In this document: in pieces, positions 6,991 through 14,742 of the stretch
Layout of the letters: each line of letters starts with the position of its first letter
Position numbering within the stretch: the first letter of the stretch is position 1
Source: Flavobacteriales bacterium
GTDB taxonomy: Bacteria; Bacteroidota; Bacteroidia; Flavobacteriales; PHOS-HE28
Assembly (NCBI GenBank): GCA_008016945.1
Contig: SSGN01000209.1
Coordinates: 1 to 17,480, forward strand
Direction of reading: 5' to 3'
Length of the DNA: 17,480 nucleotides
Made by a program: the position numbers and the translations under genes
The notes under the pieces: model-generated
What the model was told of the DNA's origin: nothing
The model's input: only the letters and a program-made list of their open reading frames with translations
Database searches by the model: none

Positions 6991-9603
6991 TCAGAACTTC
7001 ACGGCCGACGGGACGCCGTAGAAACGCGGCGGAGCCGGGTAGACGGCAAAGCTGTTGCCCTGTTCCGGAATCGGGAAGGCGGTGATGTTGTAGTAGGTGT
7101 TGAAGAGGTTTTCGACATAACCCTCAACGCTGTACTTGCCATCGCCGAAATTGACGCCCGCCCGCAGGTTGACGATGCCATAGCCGTCATTGCCGGTGAA
7201 TGGCTTTGCGACCGGGTCGTTCACCGGATAGTGATCGCTGTTATAGCGCCAGTCTGCGTGGATCAGGCCGTTCACGCCATCGCTGATGCGCGGCGTCCAG
7301 GTGATGCCGCCTGTGATGGCATGCTTCGGCTGGTTTGACGCCTGCTGACCATCGTCGGTTCCTGCCGCCGGATCGCTCACCTTCGCATCAAGATAGGTGT
7401 AGCCCATGTTGATGACGAAATCGGGATGCGGACGGATGATGCCTTCCAGCTCAATGCCCTTCGATACCAGCTCGTCATAGTTCAGGACGACGAAATTGTT
7501 TCCGAGGAAACGGTTCGACTGATAGTTTTTGAAGGTCGAATGGAAGAGCGAGGCGTTGAACTGGAATTCGCGGCTTAGATTGGTTTTGAGGCCGACCTCA
7601 AATGCATCAACCGATTCATTGCCGAATTCAAGGTCGGTCAGCTGCGCGCCGTTGCCGCCGAGCAGAACCGAGTCAAAACCGGCGCGGTCGAGGTTGTAAC
7701 CACCCGACTTATAGCCACGATCATAACCACCGAACAACAGCACATCTTCGTTCACCTTATAGGCGATGCGCGCCGTGCCTGTGAACTCGCTTTCGCTGCG
7801 CTTGTCCGAACGGATGCCGTTGAATTCGCTGTTCACTGCCGGGTTGCAACCCAGCAGATAGGCACCGCTGAACAGGCCCGAAGCCTGCAATGCCTGACGA
7901 TACGGCAAGGTCGCCGGGTTTTGGAAGAAGGCACAGGTCGGCGATACTGCGTTCAGGTCAGTATCAATTGTCTTCTTTTCATAGTTGTAGCGCAGGCCCA
8001 GCGTCAGTGACAGACTGTCGCTGATGTTGATGATGTTGTGCGTGAACAGCGCAATTGCGTCGGTATCGACGCTGTATTTGTCGGCCACCTGACCAGCGCC
8101 GGCAGGCGTGCGCGGCAGCGGGCTGGTGAACAGAGCAAGCAGCGCTGTATTGCCAGCGGCAGCCGCAGCAAGTGCCGAATTGGTCGCGAGAGCAACCTGT
8201 CCGAACAGCGGAACGCCAGCGCCCAATGTACCGTATAATTGCAGTCCGGTCGGCAAGGCCACCGAACGGGTAAGGCCATTGATAACGGCATCGGTATATT
8301 GGTCAGCTTGCGTGCCGAAACGGATGGTGTCGGTCATCGTCAGCTTTTCATTCATGTAGAATGCGCCGACAAGCCAGTCGACCTTGTCGTTGAATGCCGA
8401 ACCCTGCAGGCGGAGTTCCTGCGTGAAGTCCTTCATCCCGGTGCGGTAATCATCGCGATAGGCACGATCGAGACCCGAGAAATCGATGTCCTGGTCGCGC
8501 AGCGCTTTCCAGTCACGATAGGCGGTGATGGAGGTCAGCGTTGCACCGCCAAAGTCCCAGTTCAATTCGCCAGACACACCCCATTCATCGACCTTTTCGG
8601 TCAGGCCACGGCCCGGTGTCGTTGCCATGACGCGGCCCTTGGCGTCGAACGGACGAACGATGCCGTCACGGCCAACTGCGCCACCTGCCAGCGGGTTTGC
8701 CGACAGCGCTTCGATCGCGTTGCTCGCGATGAAAGCGATGGCGTTGTTGGTACTGGTCAGCGGTAGCGAGAATCCGCTTCCGGTGTTCAGTGCGCCACAG
8801 CAATCTTCGTTGGTCTTGGCAACATCGGCAATCAGGCGGAAGTTGATGTCGTCATTTTCGAAATAGGCCTGACCGCGGGCGAACCAGCGGTTGATATTGT
8901 TCACGCGGCCATCTTCATTGGCGAGTTTGATGTAGCCATCACGCTTGTGATAGCCGCCGTCGAGACGCACAGCGAACTGTTCCGAAACAGGGCCGGTTAC
9001 GCCGACTTTGGCTTCGATTTCATCAAGATTGCCATAGCTAAGCTCGGCATAACCGCCGAGTTCGAACTTCGGCTTGGAAGTTGTGATGCTCAACGCACCT
9101 GCAGAGGTGTTGCGACCGAACAATGTGCCCTGGGGACCACGCAAAACTTCGACGCGATCGATCGGGGGAAGTTCAGCCAGCGCAACACCGGCACGGGCGC
9201 GGAACACGCCGTCAATGAACACGCCGACAGCCGGCTCAAATCCGGGGTTGTCACCAGCCGTACCGATACCGCGAATGGTAAGCACTGCACCGGTGGCCGA
9301 CGACTGGCCGGTTGTGGTTTTCAGCGAAGGGGCGAGTTGCTGGATGCCGCGAATGTCGACGACACCGGCGTTGGCAAGCTGCTCGCCAGCGACGACGCTG
9401 ACAGCAAGCGGAATGTCTTGCGCGGCCTGGTCACGGCGCGTCGCGGTCACTATGATTTCGTCAAAGGCGACTTCTTCTTCAGCCGCTGCGTCGGTTGCTT
9501 CGACGCCTTCATCCTGTGCCTGGGCAGCAGAGGCAAGCCCGATTGAGGCGACACTAATGGTCGACAGCAGTGCGGCACGCACTGCAGCATGTGCAAACTT
9601 CAT
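6991..9603 (-). CDS. TonB-dependent outer-membrane receptor
   Basis: An 870-residue outer-membrane transporter that imports a ligand using TonB-ExbBD energy. Seen: a Sec signal peptide (MKFAHAAVRAALL..., likely cut after AAQA at residue 29); a TonB box DEIIVTATRR (about 48-57); a plug domain with DRVEVLRGPQGTLFGRNTSAGAL; a 22-strand-type barrel region; and a C-terminal Phe (AVKF), the BAM recognition end. The start chosen is the ATG at 9603. A GTG at 9618 extends the frame by five codons, but it overlaps the GGAGAG Shine-Dalgarno that serves the ATG. The ligand is not readable; siderophore and carbohydrate receptors look alike at this level. It is divergent from an MBL hydrolase-LacI operon, hinting at a non-iron nutrient. 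Confidence 0.95.
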   Translation of the reverse strand: MKFAHAAVRAALLSTISVASIGLASAAQAQDEGVEATDAAAEEEVAFDEIIVTATRRDQAAQDIPLAVSVVAGEQLANAGVVDIRGIQQLAPSLKTTTGQSSATGAVLTIRGIGTAGDNPGFEPAVGVFIDGVFRARAGVALAELPPIDRVEVLRGPQGTLFGRNTSAGALSITTSKPKFELGGYAELSYGNLDEIEAKVGVTGPVSEQFAVRLDGGYHKRDGYIKLANEDGRVNNINRWFARGQAYFENDDINFRLIADVAKTNEDCCGALNTGSGFSLPLTSTNNAIAFIASNAIEALSANPLAGGAVGRDGIVRPFDAKGRVMATTPGRGLTEKVDEWGVSGELNWDFGGATLTSITAYRDWKALRDQDIDFSGLDRAYRDDYRTGMKDFTQELRLQGSAFNDKVDWLVGAFYMNEKLTMTDTIRFGTQADQYTDAVINGLTRSVALPTGLQLYGTLGAGVPLFGQVALATNSALAAAAAGNTALLALFTSPLPRTPAGAGQVADKYSVDTDAIALFTHNIINISDSLSLTLGLRYNYEKKTIDTDLNAVSPTCAFFQNPATLPYRQALQASGLFSGAYLLGCNPAVNSEFNGIRSDKRSESEFTGTARIAYKVNEDVLLFGGYDRGYKSGGYNLDRAGFDSVLLGGNGAQLTDLEFGNESVDAFEVGLKTNLSREFQFNASLFHSTFKNYQSNRFLGNNFVVLNYDELVSKGIELEGIIRPHPDFVINMGYTYLDAKVSDPAAGTDDGQQASNQPKHAITGGITWTPRISDGVNGLIHADWRYNSDHYPVNDPVAKPFTGNDGYGIVNLRAGVNFGDGKYSVEGYVENLFNTYYNITAFPIPEQGNSFAVYPAPPRFYGVPSAVKF

Positions 9604-9610
9604 ATTAAAA

Positions 9611-9616
9611 CTCTCC
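9611..9616 (-). promoter_or_regulatory. Shine-Dalgarno fixing the TonB receptor start
   Basis: GGAGAG on the minus strand, 7 nt upstream of the ATG at 9603. It overlaps the alternative GTG at 9618-9616, which argues against that GTG being the start. Confidence 0.8.
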
Positions 9617-9665
9617 ACTTGATCATCACAAATGTGCCGGAAATCGGCTAACTTCCTTGGGAGTG

Positions 9666-9683
9666 GGGATGACAGGTCATCCC
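9666..9683. promoter_or_regulatory. Near-perfect palindrome in the receptor/hydrolase divergent region
   Basis: GGGATGAC-AG-GTCATCCC: 8-bp arms around a 2-nt centre, about 63 nt upstream of the receptor start codon. The 2-nt centre is too short for an RNA loop without breaking pairs, so a protein-binding operator is more likely than a hairpin (inference). Confidence 0.5.
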
Positions 9684-9700
9684 TGTATTATTGTTTTTAT

Positions 9701-9715
9701 GGTGCATTTTGCACC
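9701..9715. promoter_or_regulatory. Second palindrome GGTGCA-TTT-TGCACC
   Basis: A perfect 6-bp inverted repeat with a 3-nt spacer, about 100 nt upstream of the receptor start. It sits next to an A/T-rich stretch (9685-9700) that may hold the receptor promoter. It is a candidate operator; the cognate regulator is unknown. Confidence 0.42.
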
Positions 9716-9813
9716 GATTGCGGCTCTAACGTGACAGCTTATAGCCCGCAATGCGCTTAAATGTACTGATGCAAAATCTTTGTTAAGCGCGGCATAATTG
9801 CCACAATTTGTAA

Positions 9814-9823
9814 CAATCGTTTG
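9814..9823. promoter_or_regulatory. LacI-family-type operator upstream of the MBL hydrolase gene
   Basis: CAATCGTTTG contains AATCGTTT, an exact fit to the AANCGNTT core typical of LacI/GalR operators with a central CG. It lies about 40 nt before the hydrolase start and is the only such site I noticed in this intergenic region. The downstream gene in the same operon encodes a LacI-family regulator, so autoregulation is plausible. A short degenerate core can occur by chance. Confidence 0.4.
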
Positions 9824-9850
9824 CAAATTTGATGTTTGATTTCAGTGGTT

Positions 9851-9857
9851 GGGGGAG
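9851..9857 (+). promoter_or_regulatory. Shine-Dalgarno fixing the MBL hydrolase start
   Basis: GGGGGAG, 4 nt before the ATG at 9862. The upstream in-frame ATG at 9829 has no comparable sequence before it. Confidence 0.7.
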
Positions 9858-9861
9858 TGAG

Positions 9862-10938
9862 ATGAAAAGATCGGCAAAATGGCTCTTGGTGTTAGCGGGC
9901 GTCGCTATCTCAGGAATTCTGGCAGTTCGCCATTATCAGGCAGATGTTGGCCTTATGCTGTTTCAACGCGCGGTCGATGCTCGTGTCGGGCGGGATAATA
10001 CTGCCTCGCTTCCCGACGGCTTGCATATCGGTCTTTGCGGTACAGGCTCGCCACTGCCCAATGCCGACCGAGCAGGGGCGTGCACCGTGGTGATGGCCGG
10101 AAAGCATATCTATGTGGTCGACGCTGGTGAAGGCGGAGCGCGCAATATTGCGCTGATGGGCATACCGAACGGGAAAATCGATGGCTTGTTTCTGACGCAT
10201 TTCCATTCCGATCATATGGATGGCTTGGGGCCGATGATGCTGCTTCGGTGGACGGGCAGTTCTGCGAAAGCCCCCTTAGCAGTTTATGGCCCTACCGGCG
10301 TCGACGCGGTGATTGCCGGCTTCAATGCGGCCTATGCGCAGGATAACAGCTATCGCATCGCCCATCATGACGAGGATATCGTACCGCCGTCCGGAGCAGG
10401 GGCAACCGCAATGCCCTTTGCCATGGACGGGGACAGCACGGTGGTCCTCGAAAAAGATGGTCTGACTGTCACAGCGTTCAAGGTCGACCATGATCCGGTT
10501 TCGCCTGCAGTCGGATACCGTTTCGATTATAAGGGGCGTTCGGTTGTCGTCAGCGGCGATACTGCCAAATCAGCGGTGCTCGAGCGTGTAGCCAAGGGTG
10601 CCGACATTTTATTGCACGAAGCGCTCCAACCGAAACTGGTGACCAAAATGACCGATGCGCTCGACAAAAAGGGATTGGGTAACACCGCCAAAATAACCAA
10701 GGATATTCTGGATTATCATGCCTCGCCAGAGGAGGCTGCGGATAGTGCGCTTAAAGCGGGTGTCGGCCAACTTGTGTTCACCCACATCGTTCCGCCTTTC
10801 CCGTCGCGCTTCTTTAATCCGGCCTTTTTGGGCGATGCCCCCAAACGCTTCAAACGCGAAATTGTGGTCGGTGAAGACGGCATGCTCTTCAGCCTGCCAG
10901 CAGGCTCCAAGTCGATCAGCCGACAGGAGTTGATGTAA
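9862..10938 (+). CDS. Membrane-anchored MBL-fold hydrolase (RNase Z/arylsulfatase-like)
   Basis: A 358-residue metallo-beta-lactamase-fold protein. The start at 9862 is chosen because a strong Shine-Dalgarno precedes it; an ATG at 9829 would add 11 residues. Residues 6-22 form one hydrophobic helix, a signal anchor or signal peptide, placing the enzyme in the periplasm. Metal ligands: THFHSDHMDG (His113, His115, Asp117, His118), with later DHDPVSPAVGYRF (His210), SGDT (Asp233), LHEA (His252), YHASPEEA (His286) and THIVPP (His308). This order matches the RNase Z-like branch that includes type III arylsulfatases; the export signal argues against tRNA processing. The true substrate (sulfate ester, lactone, phosphodiester) is unknown. 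It is co-transcribed with the LacI-type gene 45 nt downstream. Confidence 0.88.
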   Translation: MKRSAKWLLVLAGVAISGILAVRHYQADVGLMLFQRAVDARVGRDNTASLPDGLHIGLCGTGSPLPNADRAGACTVVMAGKHIYVVDAGEGGARNIALMGIPNGKIDGLFLTHFHSDHMDGLGPMMLLRWTGSSAKAPLAVYGPTGVDAVIAGFNAAYAQDNSYRIAHHDEDIVPPSGAGATAMPFAMDGDSTVVLEKDGLTVTAFKVDHDPVSPAVGYRFDYKGRSVVVSGDTAKSAVLERVAKGADILLHEALQPKLVTKMTDALDKKGLGNTAKITKDILDYHASPEEAADSALKAGVGQLVFTHIVPPFPSRFFNPAFLGDAPKRFKREIVVGEDGMLFSLPAGSKSISRQELM

Positions 10939-10983
10939 TCCCCTCGACGCGTGTAATAGGCTGAAAATCGGGGAGAGGCATAT

Positions 10984-11991
10984 ATGGCATTTCGGGTCAC
11001 CGCATTTGACGTGGCGCAGCGGGCAGGCGTTACCCAGCCTACCGTATCGCGCGCCTTGAACGGTAGCCCCAAGGTCAGCGATGAAACCCGCGCCAAGGTG
11101 CTGCAGGCCGCGCAGGAACTGGGCTATGTCATCAACCAGAATGCCACGCGGTTGCGCCGTGGCGAGACGATGACATTGGCAGTGGTGCTGATCGGGCGGG
11201 CGGGGGAGAGTGCCACCGAGACCAATCCCTTCTACTTCTCCTTGCTGGGCAGCGTTGCCGCTGCCGCCGCCGCCAAAGGCTATAATTTGCTGGTGTCCTT
11301 TCAGGACAGCCCCGGCAATTTCTTTGGCCAATATGACGATGCCCGTCAGGCCGACGGGATGATTGTTATCGGCACAACACAAAATCCCGAAGCTTGGGCC
11401 TATTTTCGCGGGCTCGACCATCCGGACAAGGCCTGGGTGTGCTGGGGCGCGCCCGATGATGATCTGCGCTGGGTGCGCAGCGAGAATGAAGGCGGCGGTC
11501 GGATCGCGGCACGCTACCTGCTCGAATCCGGACGAAAGCATCCGGTTTTCATCGGCGCGCGCGCTTCCCAACAACGCCAGTTTGGCGAACGCTATGACGG
11601 ATTTGCCGAAGAGCTGCGCACTGCGGGGCTATCAGCGCCCGCGATCGAGGTCGACGAAAGCCTGTCGCGTGAGGAGCAAGGCATCGAAGCCGTTCGGACT
11701 TTGCTCCAGTCCGGCCAGCCTTTCGACGGCATATTTGCAGCCTGTGACCTGACCGCGCTGGGCGTGTTGCGGGCGCTTTCAGAAAGCGGGATATCGGTTC
11801 CTGAACGGGTGTCGGTCATCGGTTTTGACGGGATCCGGGCCGGCAATTATTCGTCACCGCCGCTGACGACGATAGAGCCTGATTTCGAGCAGGCCGGCGA
11901 CCTGCTGGTCCAGAATGTGTTGAACCGCATATCAGGCGAGCCCCTGACCCACCGCCGCGTGCCGGTGCAACTGGTGCGGCGCGGGAGTTAG
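10984..11991 (+). CDS. LacI/GalR-family transcriptional regulator
   Basis: A 335-residue ligand-responsive repressor. Seen: an N-terminal helix-turn-helix TAFDVAQRAGVTQPTVSRAL, the hinge region NQNATRLRRGE, then a periplasmic-binding-protein-like effector domain including FDGIFAACDLTALGVLRAL, SVIGFDGI and PPLTTIEPDF, all in usual order. The start ATG is preceded by GGAGAGG (10972-10978) at 5-nt spacing. It lies 45 nt after the hydrolase gene and probably controls it and the divergent TonB receptor through the AANCGNTT-type site at 9814. LacI proteins usually sense sugars, which hints at a carbohydrate-derived ligand (inference). The stop codon is 2 nt from the convergent dapB stop. Confidence 0.94.
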   Translation: MAFRVTAFDVAQRAGVTQPTVSRALNGSPKVSDETRAKVLQAAQELGYVINQNATRLRRGETMTLAVVLIGRAGESATETNPFYFSLLGSVAAAAAAKGYNLLVSFQDSPGNFFGQYDDARQADGMIVIGTTQNPEAWAYFRGLDHPDKAWVCWGAPDDDLRWVRSENEGGGRIAARYLLESGRKHPVFIGARASQQRQFGERYDGFAEELRTAGLSAPAIEVDESLSREEQGIEAVRTLLQSGQPFDGIFAACDLTALGVLRALSESGISVPERVSVIGFDGIRAGNYSSPPLTTIEPDFEQAGDLLVQNVLNRISGEPLTHRRVPVQLVRRGS

Positions 11992-11993
11992 GC

Positions 11994-12722
11994 TTAAAGC
12001 CCCAGCACTTCAGGCATTGTGTATCGCCCGGGCTTTTGCTGCATCAGCCAGATTGCGGCCTTCATGGCGCCACGGGCAAAGATCATCCGGTTTTCGGCAC
12101 GGTGTGACAGGGTGATGCTCTCCTCGTTCCCCGCCAATATCACACTATGATCGCCCGCCACCGTGCCACCGCGCAGCGATGCAAAGCCGATCGCGCCTTC
12201 CTTTCGTGCCCCGGTGATGCCGTCACGTCCACGCTCGCTATTGTCGGTAAGGTCAATATAGCGTCCGGCAGCCGCGGCTTCGCCCAGCAACAGGGCTGTG
12301 CCCGAAGGGGCATCAACCTTCATCCGGTGATGCATCTCGACGATTTCGATGTCCCAGTCGGTTCCCAGCCGCGATGTGGCCTCTTTCACCAGCGCGGCGA
12401 GCATGGTGACGCCGAGCGAGGTGTTACCGGTCTGCAAAACGGCAATATCCTGGGCAGCATCGTCGATCAGCCAGTGATGCCGTTCCTCAAGCCCGGTAGT
12501 GCCTATAAGAATAGGTTTCTTGGCAAAGTTGCACGCGGCCAGATTGGTTTCCAGTGCATGTGCGCTGGAGAAATCGACCAGCACGTCGGATGCTGCAGCA
12601 AGGCCTGCGATATCGTCACCCTTGTCGACCCCGCCTGCATGTTCAAGCCCGGCTTCGTTGATGGCGTCTACCAACGCCTGACCCATGCGGCCCTTGCTGC
12701 CAATGATACCGACTTTTGCCAT
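11994..12722 (-). CDS. dapB: 4-hydroxy-tetrahydrodipicolinate reductase
   Basis: A 242-residue NAD(P)H-dependent reductase in the diaminopimelate/lysine pathway, cytosolic and usually essential. Seen: Rossmann start VGIIGSKGRMGQ, GTTGL, TGNTSLGV, and the catalytic and substrate motif HHRMKVDAPSGTAL (His131, His132, Lys135). It is shorter than E. coli DapB (273 aa). The frame extends upstream to 12827, but that extension has no family character and overlaps the divergent cobB gene, so the ATG of MAKVGIIG at 12722 is taken as the start. The ribosome-binding site is weak (AGGG about 12 nt upstream). Confidence 0.95.
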   Translation of the reverse strand: MAKVGIIGSKGRMGQALVDAINEAGLEHAGGVDKGDDIAGLAAASDVLVDFSSAHALETNLAACNFAKKPILIGTTGLEERHHWLIDDAAQDIAVLQTGNTSLGVTMLAALVKEATSRLGTDWDIEIVEMHHRMKVDAPSGTALLLGEAAAAGRYIDLTDNSERGRDGITGARKEGAIGFASLRGGTVAGDHSVILAGNEESITLSHRAENRMIFARGAMKAAIWLMQQKPGRYTMPEVLGL

Positions 12723-12750
12723 AGTTGCGTGCCCTAGAATTTGCTGCTTC

Positions 12751-13470
12751 ATGGGCGAGATGACCAATATTCGCAATATCGTAATCCTCACCGGGGCAGG
12801 TGTGAGCGCCGAAAGCGGGATCGACACTTTCCGCGATGCAGGCGGGCTGTGGGAGAAACACAGGGTTGAAGATGTCGCGACACCCGAAGCGTTCGAACGC
12901 GACCCTGATCTGGTACACCGCTTTTACGACATGCGCCGCGCGGCCATTCAGACCAAGGAACCCAATGACGCGCATTATGCGCTCGCCGAGCTCGACCGGC
13001 ACTGGCGCGGCGACGGGCGCAATCTGTTGATCGTCACGCAGAATGTCGATGACCTGCACGAACGGGCTGGTGCCGAACGATTGCTGCATATGCATGGCGA
13101 GCATCTGAAGGCGCTGTGCATGGCTTGCGAAATCCGCAGCAATTGGCGCGATCCGATGCAGCATCGCCCACCTTGCCCTATTTGCGGTACCCCATCCTTA
13201 CGTCCCGACGTGGTCTGGTTCGGCGAAATGCCTTATCATATGCCCGAAATCTACGCAGCAATCCGCACCGCCGACCTGTTTGTCAGCATCGGTACCTCGG
13301 GCGCGGTCTATCCTGCGGCGGGTTTTGTGCGTGACGCGAAGCAACAGGGGGCGAAGACCCTCGAACTCAATCTGGAGCCGTCACAGGGTAGCCATTTCTT
13401 CGATGATGCGCGTTATGGCCCGGCGACAGAAATTGTGCCCGACTGGGTTGAGGAACTTCTTGATTTATAA
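12751..13470 (+). CDS. cobB: NAD-dependent protein deacylase (class III sirtuin)
   Basis: A 239-residue sirtuin that removes acyl groups from lysine using NAD+. Seen: TGAGVSAESGIDTFRD (14-29), TQNVDDLHERAG (97-107) with catalytic His115 in MHGE, four zinc cysteines (123, 126, 142, 145), then DVVWFGE and SIGTSGAVYPAAGF. Tyr59 and Arg62 in FYDMR form the Y-x-x-R pair of SIRT5/CobB-type enzymes, which predicts activity on succinyl or malonyl lysine as well as acetyl. Start is either ATG 12751 or ATG 12760 (MTNIRN, 236 aa); neither has a good Shine-Dalgarno. Only 28 nt separates 12751 from the divergent dapB start. A TAGAAT at 12735-12740 could be the -10, giving a very short leader. Confidence 0.93.
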   Translation: MGEMTNIRNIVILTGAGVSAESGIDTFRDAGGLWEKHRVEDVATPEAFERDPDLVHRFYDMRRAAIQTKEPNDAHYALAELDRHWRGDGRNLLIVTQNVDDLHERAGAERLLHMHGEHLKALCMACEIRSNWRDPMQHRPPCPICGTPSLRPDVVWFGEMPYHMPEIYAAIRTADLFVSIGTSGAVYPAAGFVRDAKQQGAKTLELNLEPSQGSHFFDDARYGPATEIVPDWVEELLDL

Positions 13471-13478
13471 CCTTAGTG

Positions 13479-13529
13479 CTGAGCCTGTCGAAGCAAGCCT
13501 TGAGGATAAGCGCCCTTCGACAGGCTCAG
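13479..13529. repeat. REP-like inverted repeat between convergent cobB and moeB
   Basis: CTGAGCCTGTCGAAG at 13479-13493 and its exact complement CTTCGACAGGCTCAG at 13515-13529 make a perfect 15-bp stem with a 21-nt loop. I recall this sequence as a common dispersed intergenic repeat in sphingomonad genomes (established knowledge, not searched). It fills most of the 67 nt between two convergent genes and may end transcription or protect 3' ends. There is no T-run on either side, so it is not a classical terminator. Confidence 0.75.
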
Positions 13530-13537
13530 GGCCACGG

Positions 13538-14296
13538 TTAGACTTCACCACAACTCCGGCAGTCGGGATCCTTGGGGAGGTTCAAGGTGCGCATCGCCGG
13601 TTTCAACCCATCGAATATGTGCAGCTTGCTCCGCGTTTCGTCGCCGAAACCGGTGAGCGCGCGAATGGCTTCCATCGCGGCAAAGCTGCCCATCAGGCCA
13701 CACATCGCGCCGAGCACGCCTTGTGTGGCGCAATCGTCGCAATCGTCGGGGTCATGTGCGTCACCGACGAAACAGCGATAGCAGGGGGCGTCCGCTTCCC
13801 AGCCGCGAAAGGTACCGATCTGGCCATGAAACTGCCCGATGGCGGCGCTTACCAGCGGAACGCGTGCGGCAAGGCAGAGGTCGTTGACGATCAGGCGGGT
13901 GGCGAAATTGTCGCTGCCGTCGATGACGACATCAACATTTTCCAATATCTGTGCAGAAGTTTGCGCTGTAATTCGTTCTTTTATAGCATGAAAATTCACA
14001 TAAGGATTCAAACGGCGGACGGCTTCAGCAGCTGCATGAACCTTGTGCTGACCGACCTGAGCTTCGCTGTAGAGTACCTGCCTTTGCAGGTTCGACGTCG
14101 AAATTTCATCATCGTCGACTGCGCTGATTGTGCCAACGCCGGCGGCCGCCAGATACTGGATGGCCGGGCAACCGATGCCACCCGCTCCGATCAACAGGAC
14201 ATGACTATCGAGTAGTTTGCTCTGGCCGGGGCCGCCAATATCGCGAAGAACGATATGGCGGGCGTAGCGGTCGAGCTGGGCGTCGCTGAGCGTCAT
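13538..14296 (-). CDS. moeB: HesA/MoeB/ThiF-family adenylyltransferase
   Basis: A 252-residue E1-like enzyme that adenylates the C-terminal glycine of a small sulfur-carrier protein such as MoaD or ThiS. Seen: [16 protein letters not shown], nucleotide-binding loop [40 protein letters not shown], a zinc pair CYRC and C-terminal CRSC, and [20 protein letters not shown] with the cysteine/crossover loop region. An extra CDDC precedes that loop. There is no C-terminal rhodanese domain. The molybdopterin role is the best guess; ThiF (thiamin) cannot be excluded because no moa or thi gene is nearby. Its ATG overlaps the dut stop (ATGA), so it is translationally coupled to dut. Confidence 0.88.
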   Translation of the reverse strand: MTLSDAQLDRYARHIVLRDIGGPGQSKLLDSHVLLIGAGGIGCPAIQYLAAAGVGTISAVDDDEISTSNLQRQVLYSEAQVGQHKVHAAAEAVRRLNPYVNFHAIKERITAQTSAQILENVDVVIDGSDNFATRLIVNDLCLAARVPLVSAAIGQFHGQIGTFRGWEADAPCYRCFVGDAHDPDDCDDCATQGVLGAMCGLMGSFAAMEAIRALTGFGDETRSKLHIFDGLKPAMRTLNLPKDPDCRSCGEV

Positions 14297-14742
14297 ACCC
14301 CCGTGGAACCGAATCCACCTGCACCACGCACGGTATCGTCCAGCGCGTCGACCTCGCTCACTTTAGCCTGCGGAGCGGCAGCGACCACCAACTGGGCGAT
14401 CCTGTCACCGCGTTCGAAGCTGACGTCTTCTTCACCCAGATTCGCAAGGATAACCTTCACCTCACCGCGATAGTCACAATCGATCGTGCCAGGCGTGTTG
14501 AGGCAGGTGATGCCGTGCTTGAGCGCGAGGCCCGAACGCGGCCGGACCTGAATTTCATAGCCGTGCGGAATGGCAAAAGCGAAACCTGTGGGCACGGCAG
14601 AGCGCTTGCCCGGTTTCAGGGTGATTGCCTCAGCCGCACAGATATCCATGCCAGCAGCACCTGCGCTGGCATAAGTCGGCAGGGGCAGGCCTGCGCCATT
14701 GTTGAGCCGCTTGACCCTGATTTCAACCTTGTCCGACGGCAT
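14293..14742 (-). CDS. dut: dUTP diphosphatase
   Basis: A 149-residue trimeric dUTPase hydrolysing dUTP to dUMP and pyrophosphate. All five motifs are present in order: [30 protein letters not shown] (catalytic Asp), RIAQLVV, and the C-terminal [10 protein letters not shown] that closes over the active site. Length is normal. The start overlaps the 3' end of coaBC by 20 nt and the stop overlaps the moeB start by 4 nt; coaBC-dut adjacency is conserved in many proteobacteria. Confidence 0.96.
   Translation of the reverse strand: MPSDKVEIRVKRLNNGAGLPLPTYASAGAAGMDICAAEAITLKPGKRSAVPTGFAFAIPHGYEIQVRPRSGLALKHGITCLNTPGTIDCDYRGEVKVILANLGEEDVSFERGDRIAQLVVAAAPQAKVSEVDALDDTVRGAGGFGSTGV

Noticed and set aside
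9604..9861. Possible small RNA or iron-responsive (Fur) box in the longest intergenic region
   Set aside because: I saw no GATAATGATAATCATTATC-like sequence and no convincing promoter-terminator pair for an RNA gene; only the palindromes and LacI-type site are reported.
10609..11574. 321-codon minus-strand frame opposite the hydrolase and lacI genes
   Set aside because: Both plus-strand genes have clear motifs and Shine-Dalgarno sequences; this is a shadow.
11991..12001. Palindrome GGCTTAAAGCC over the lacI and dapB stop codons
   Set aside because: Too short to form a stable hairpin and no T-run; likely chance from the TAG/TAA stops.
13280..14215. 311-codon plus-strand frame from cobB through the inverted repeat into moeB
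   Set aside because: It reads out of frame through cobB, across the repeat and antisense to moeB, a common artefact at this repeat type.
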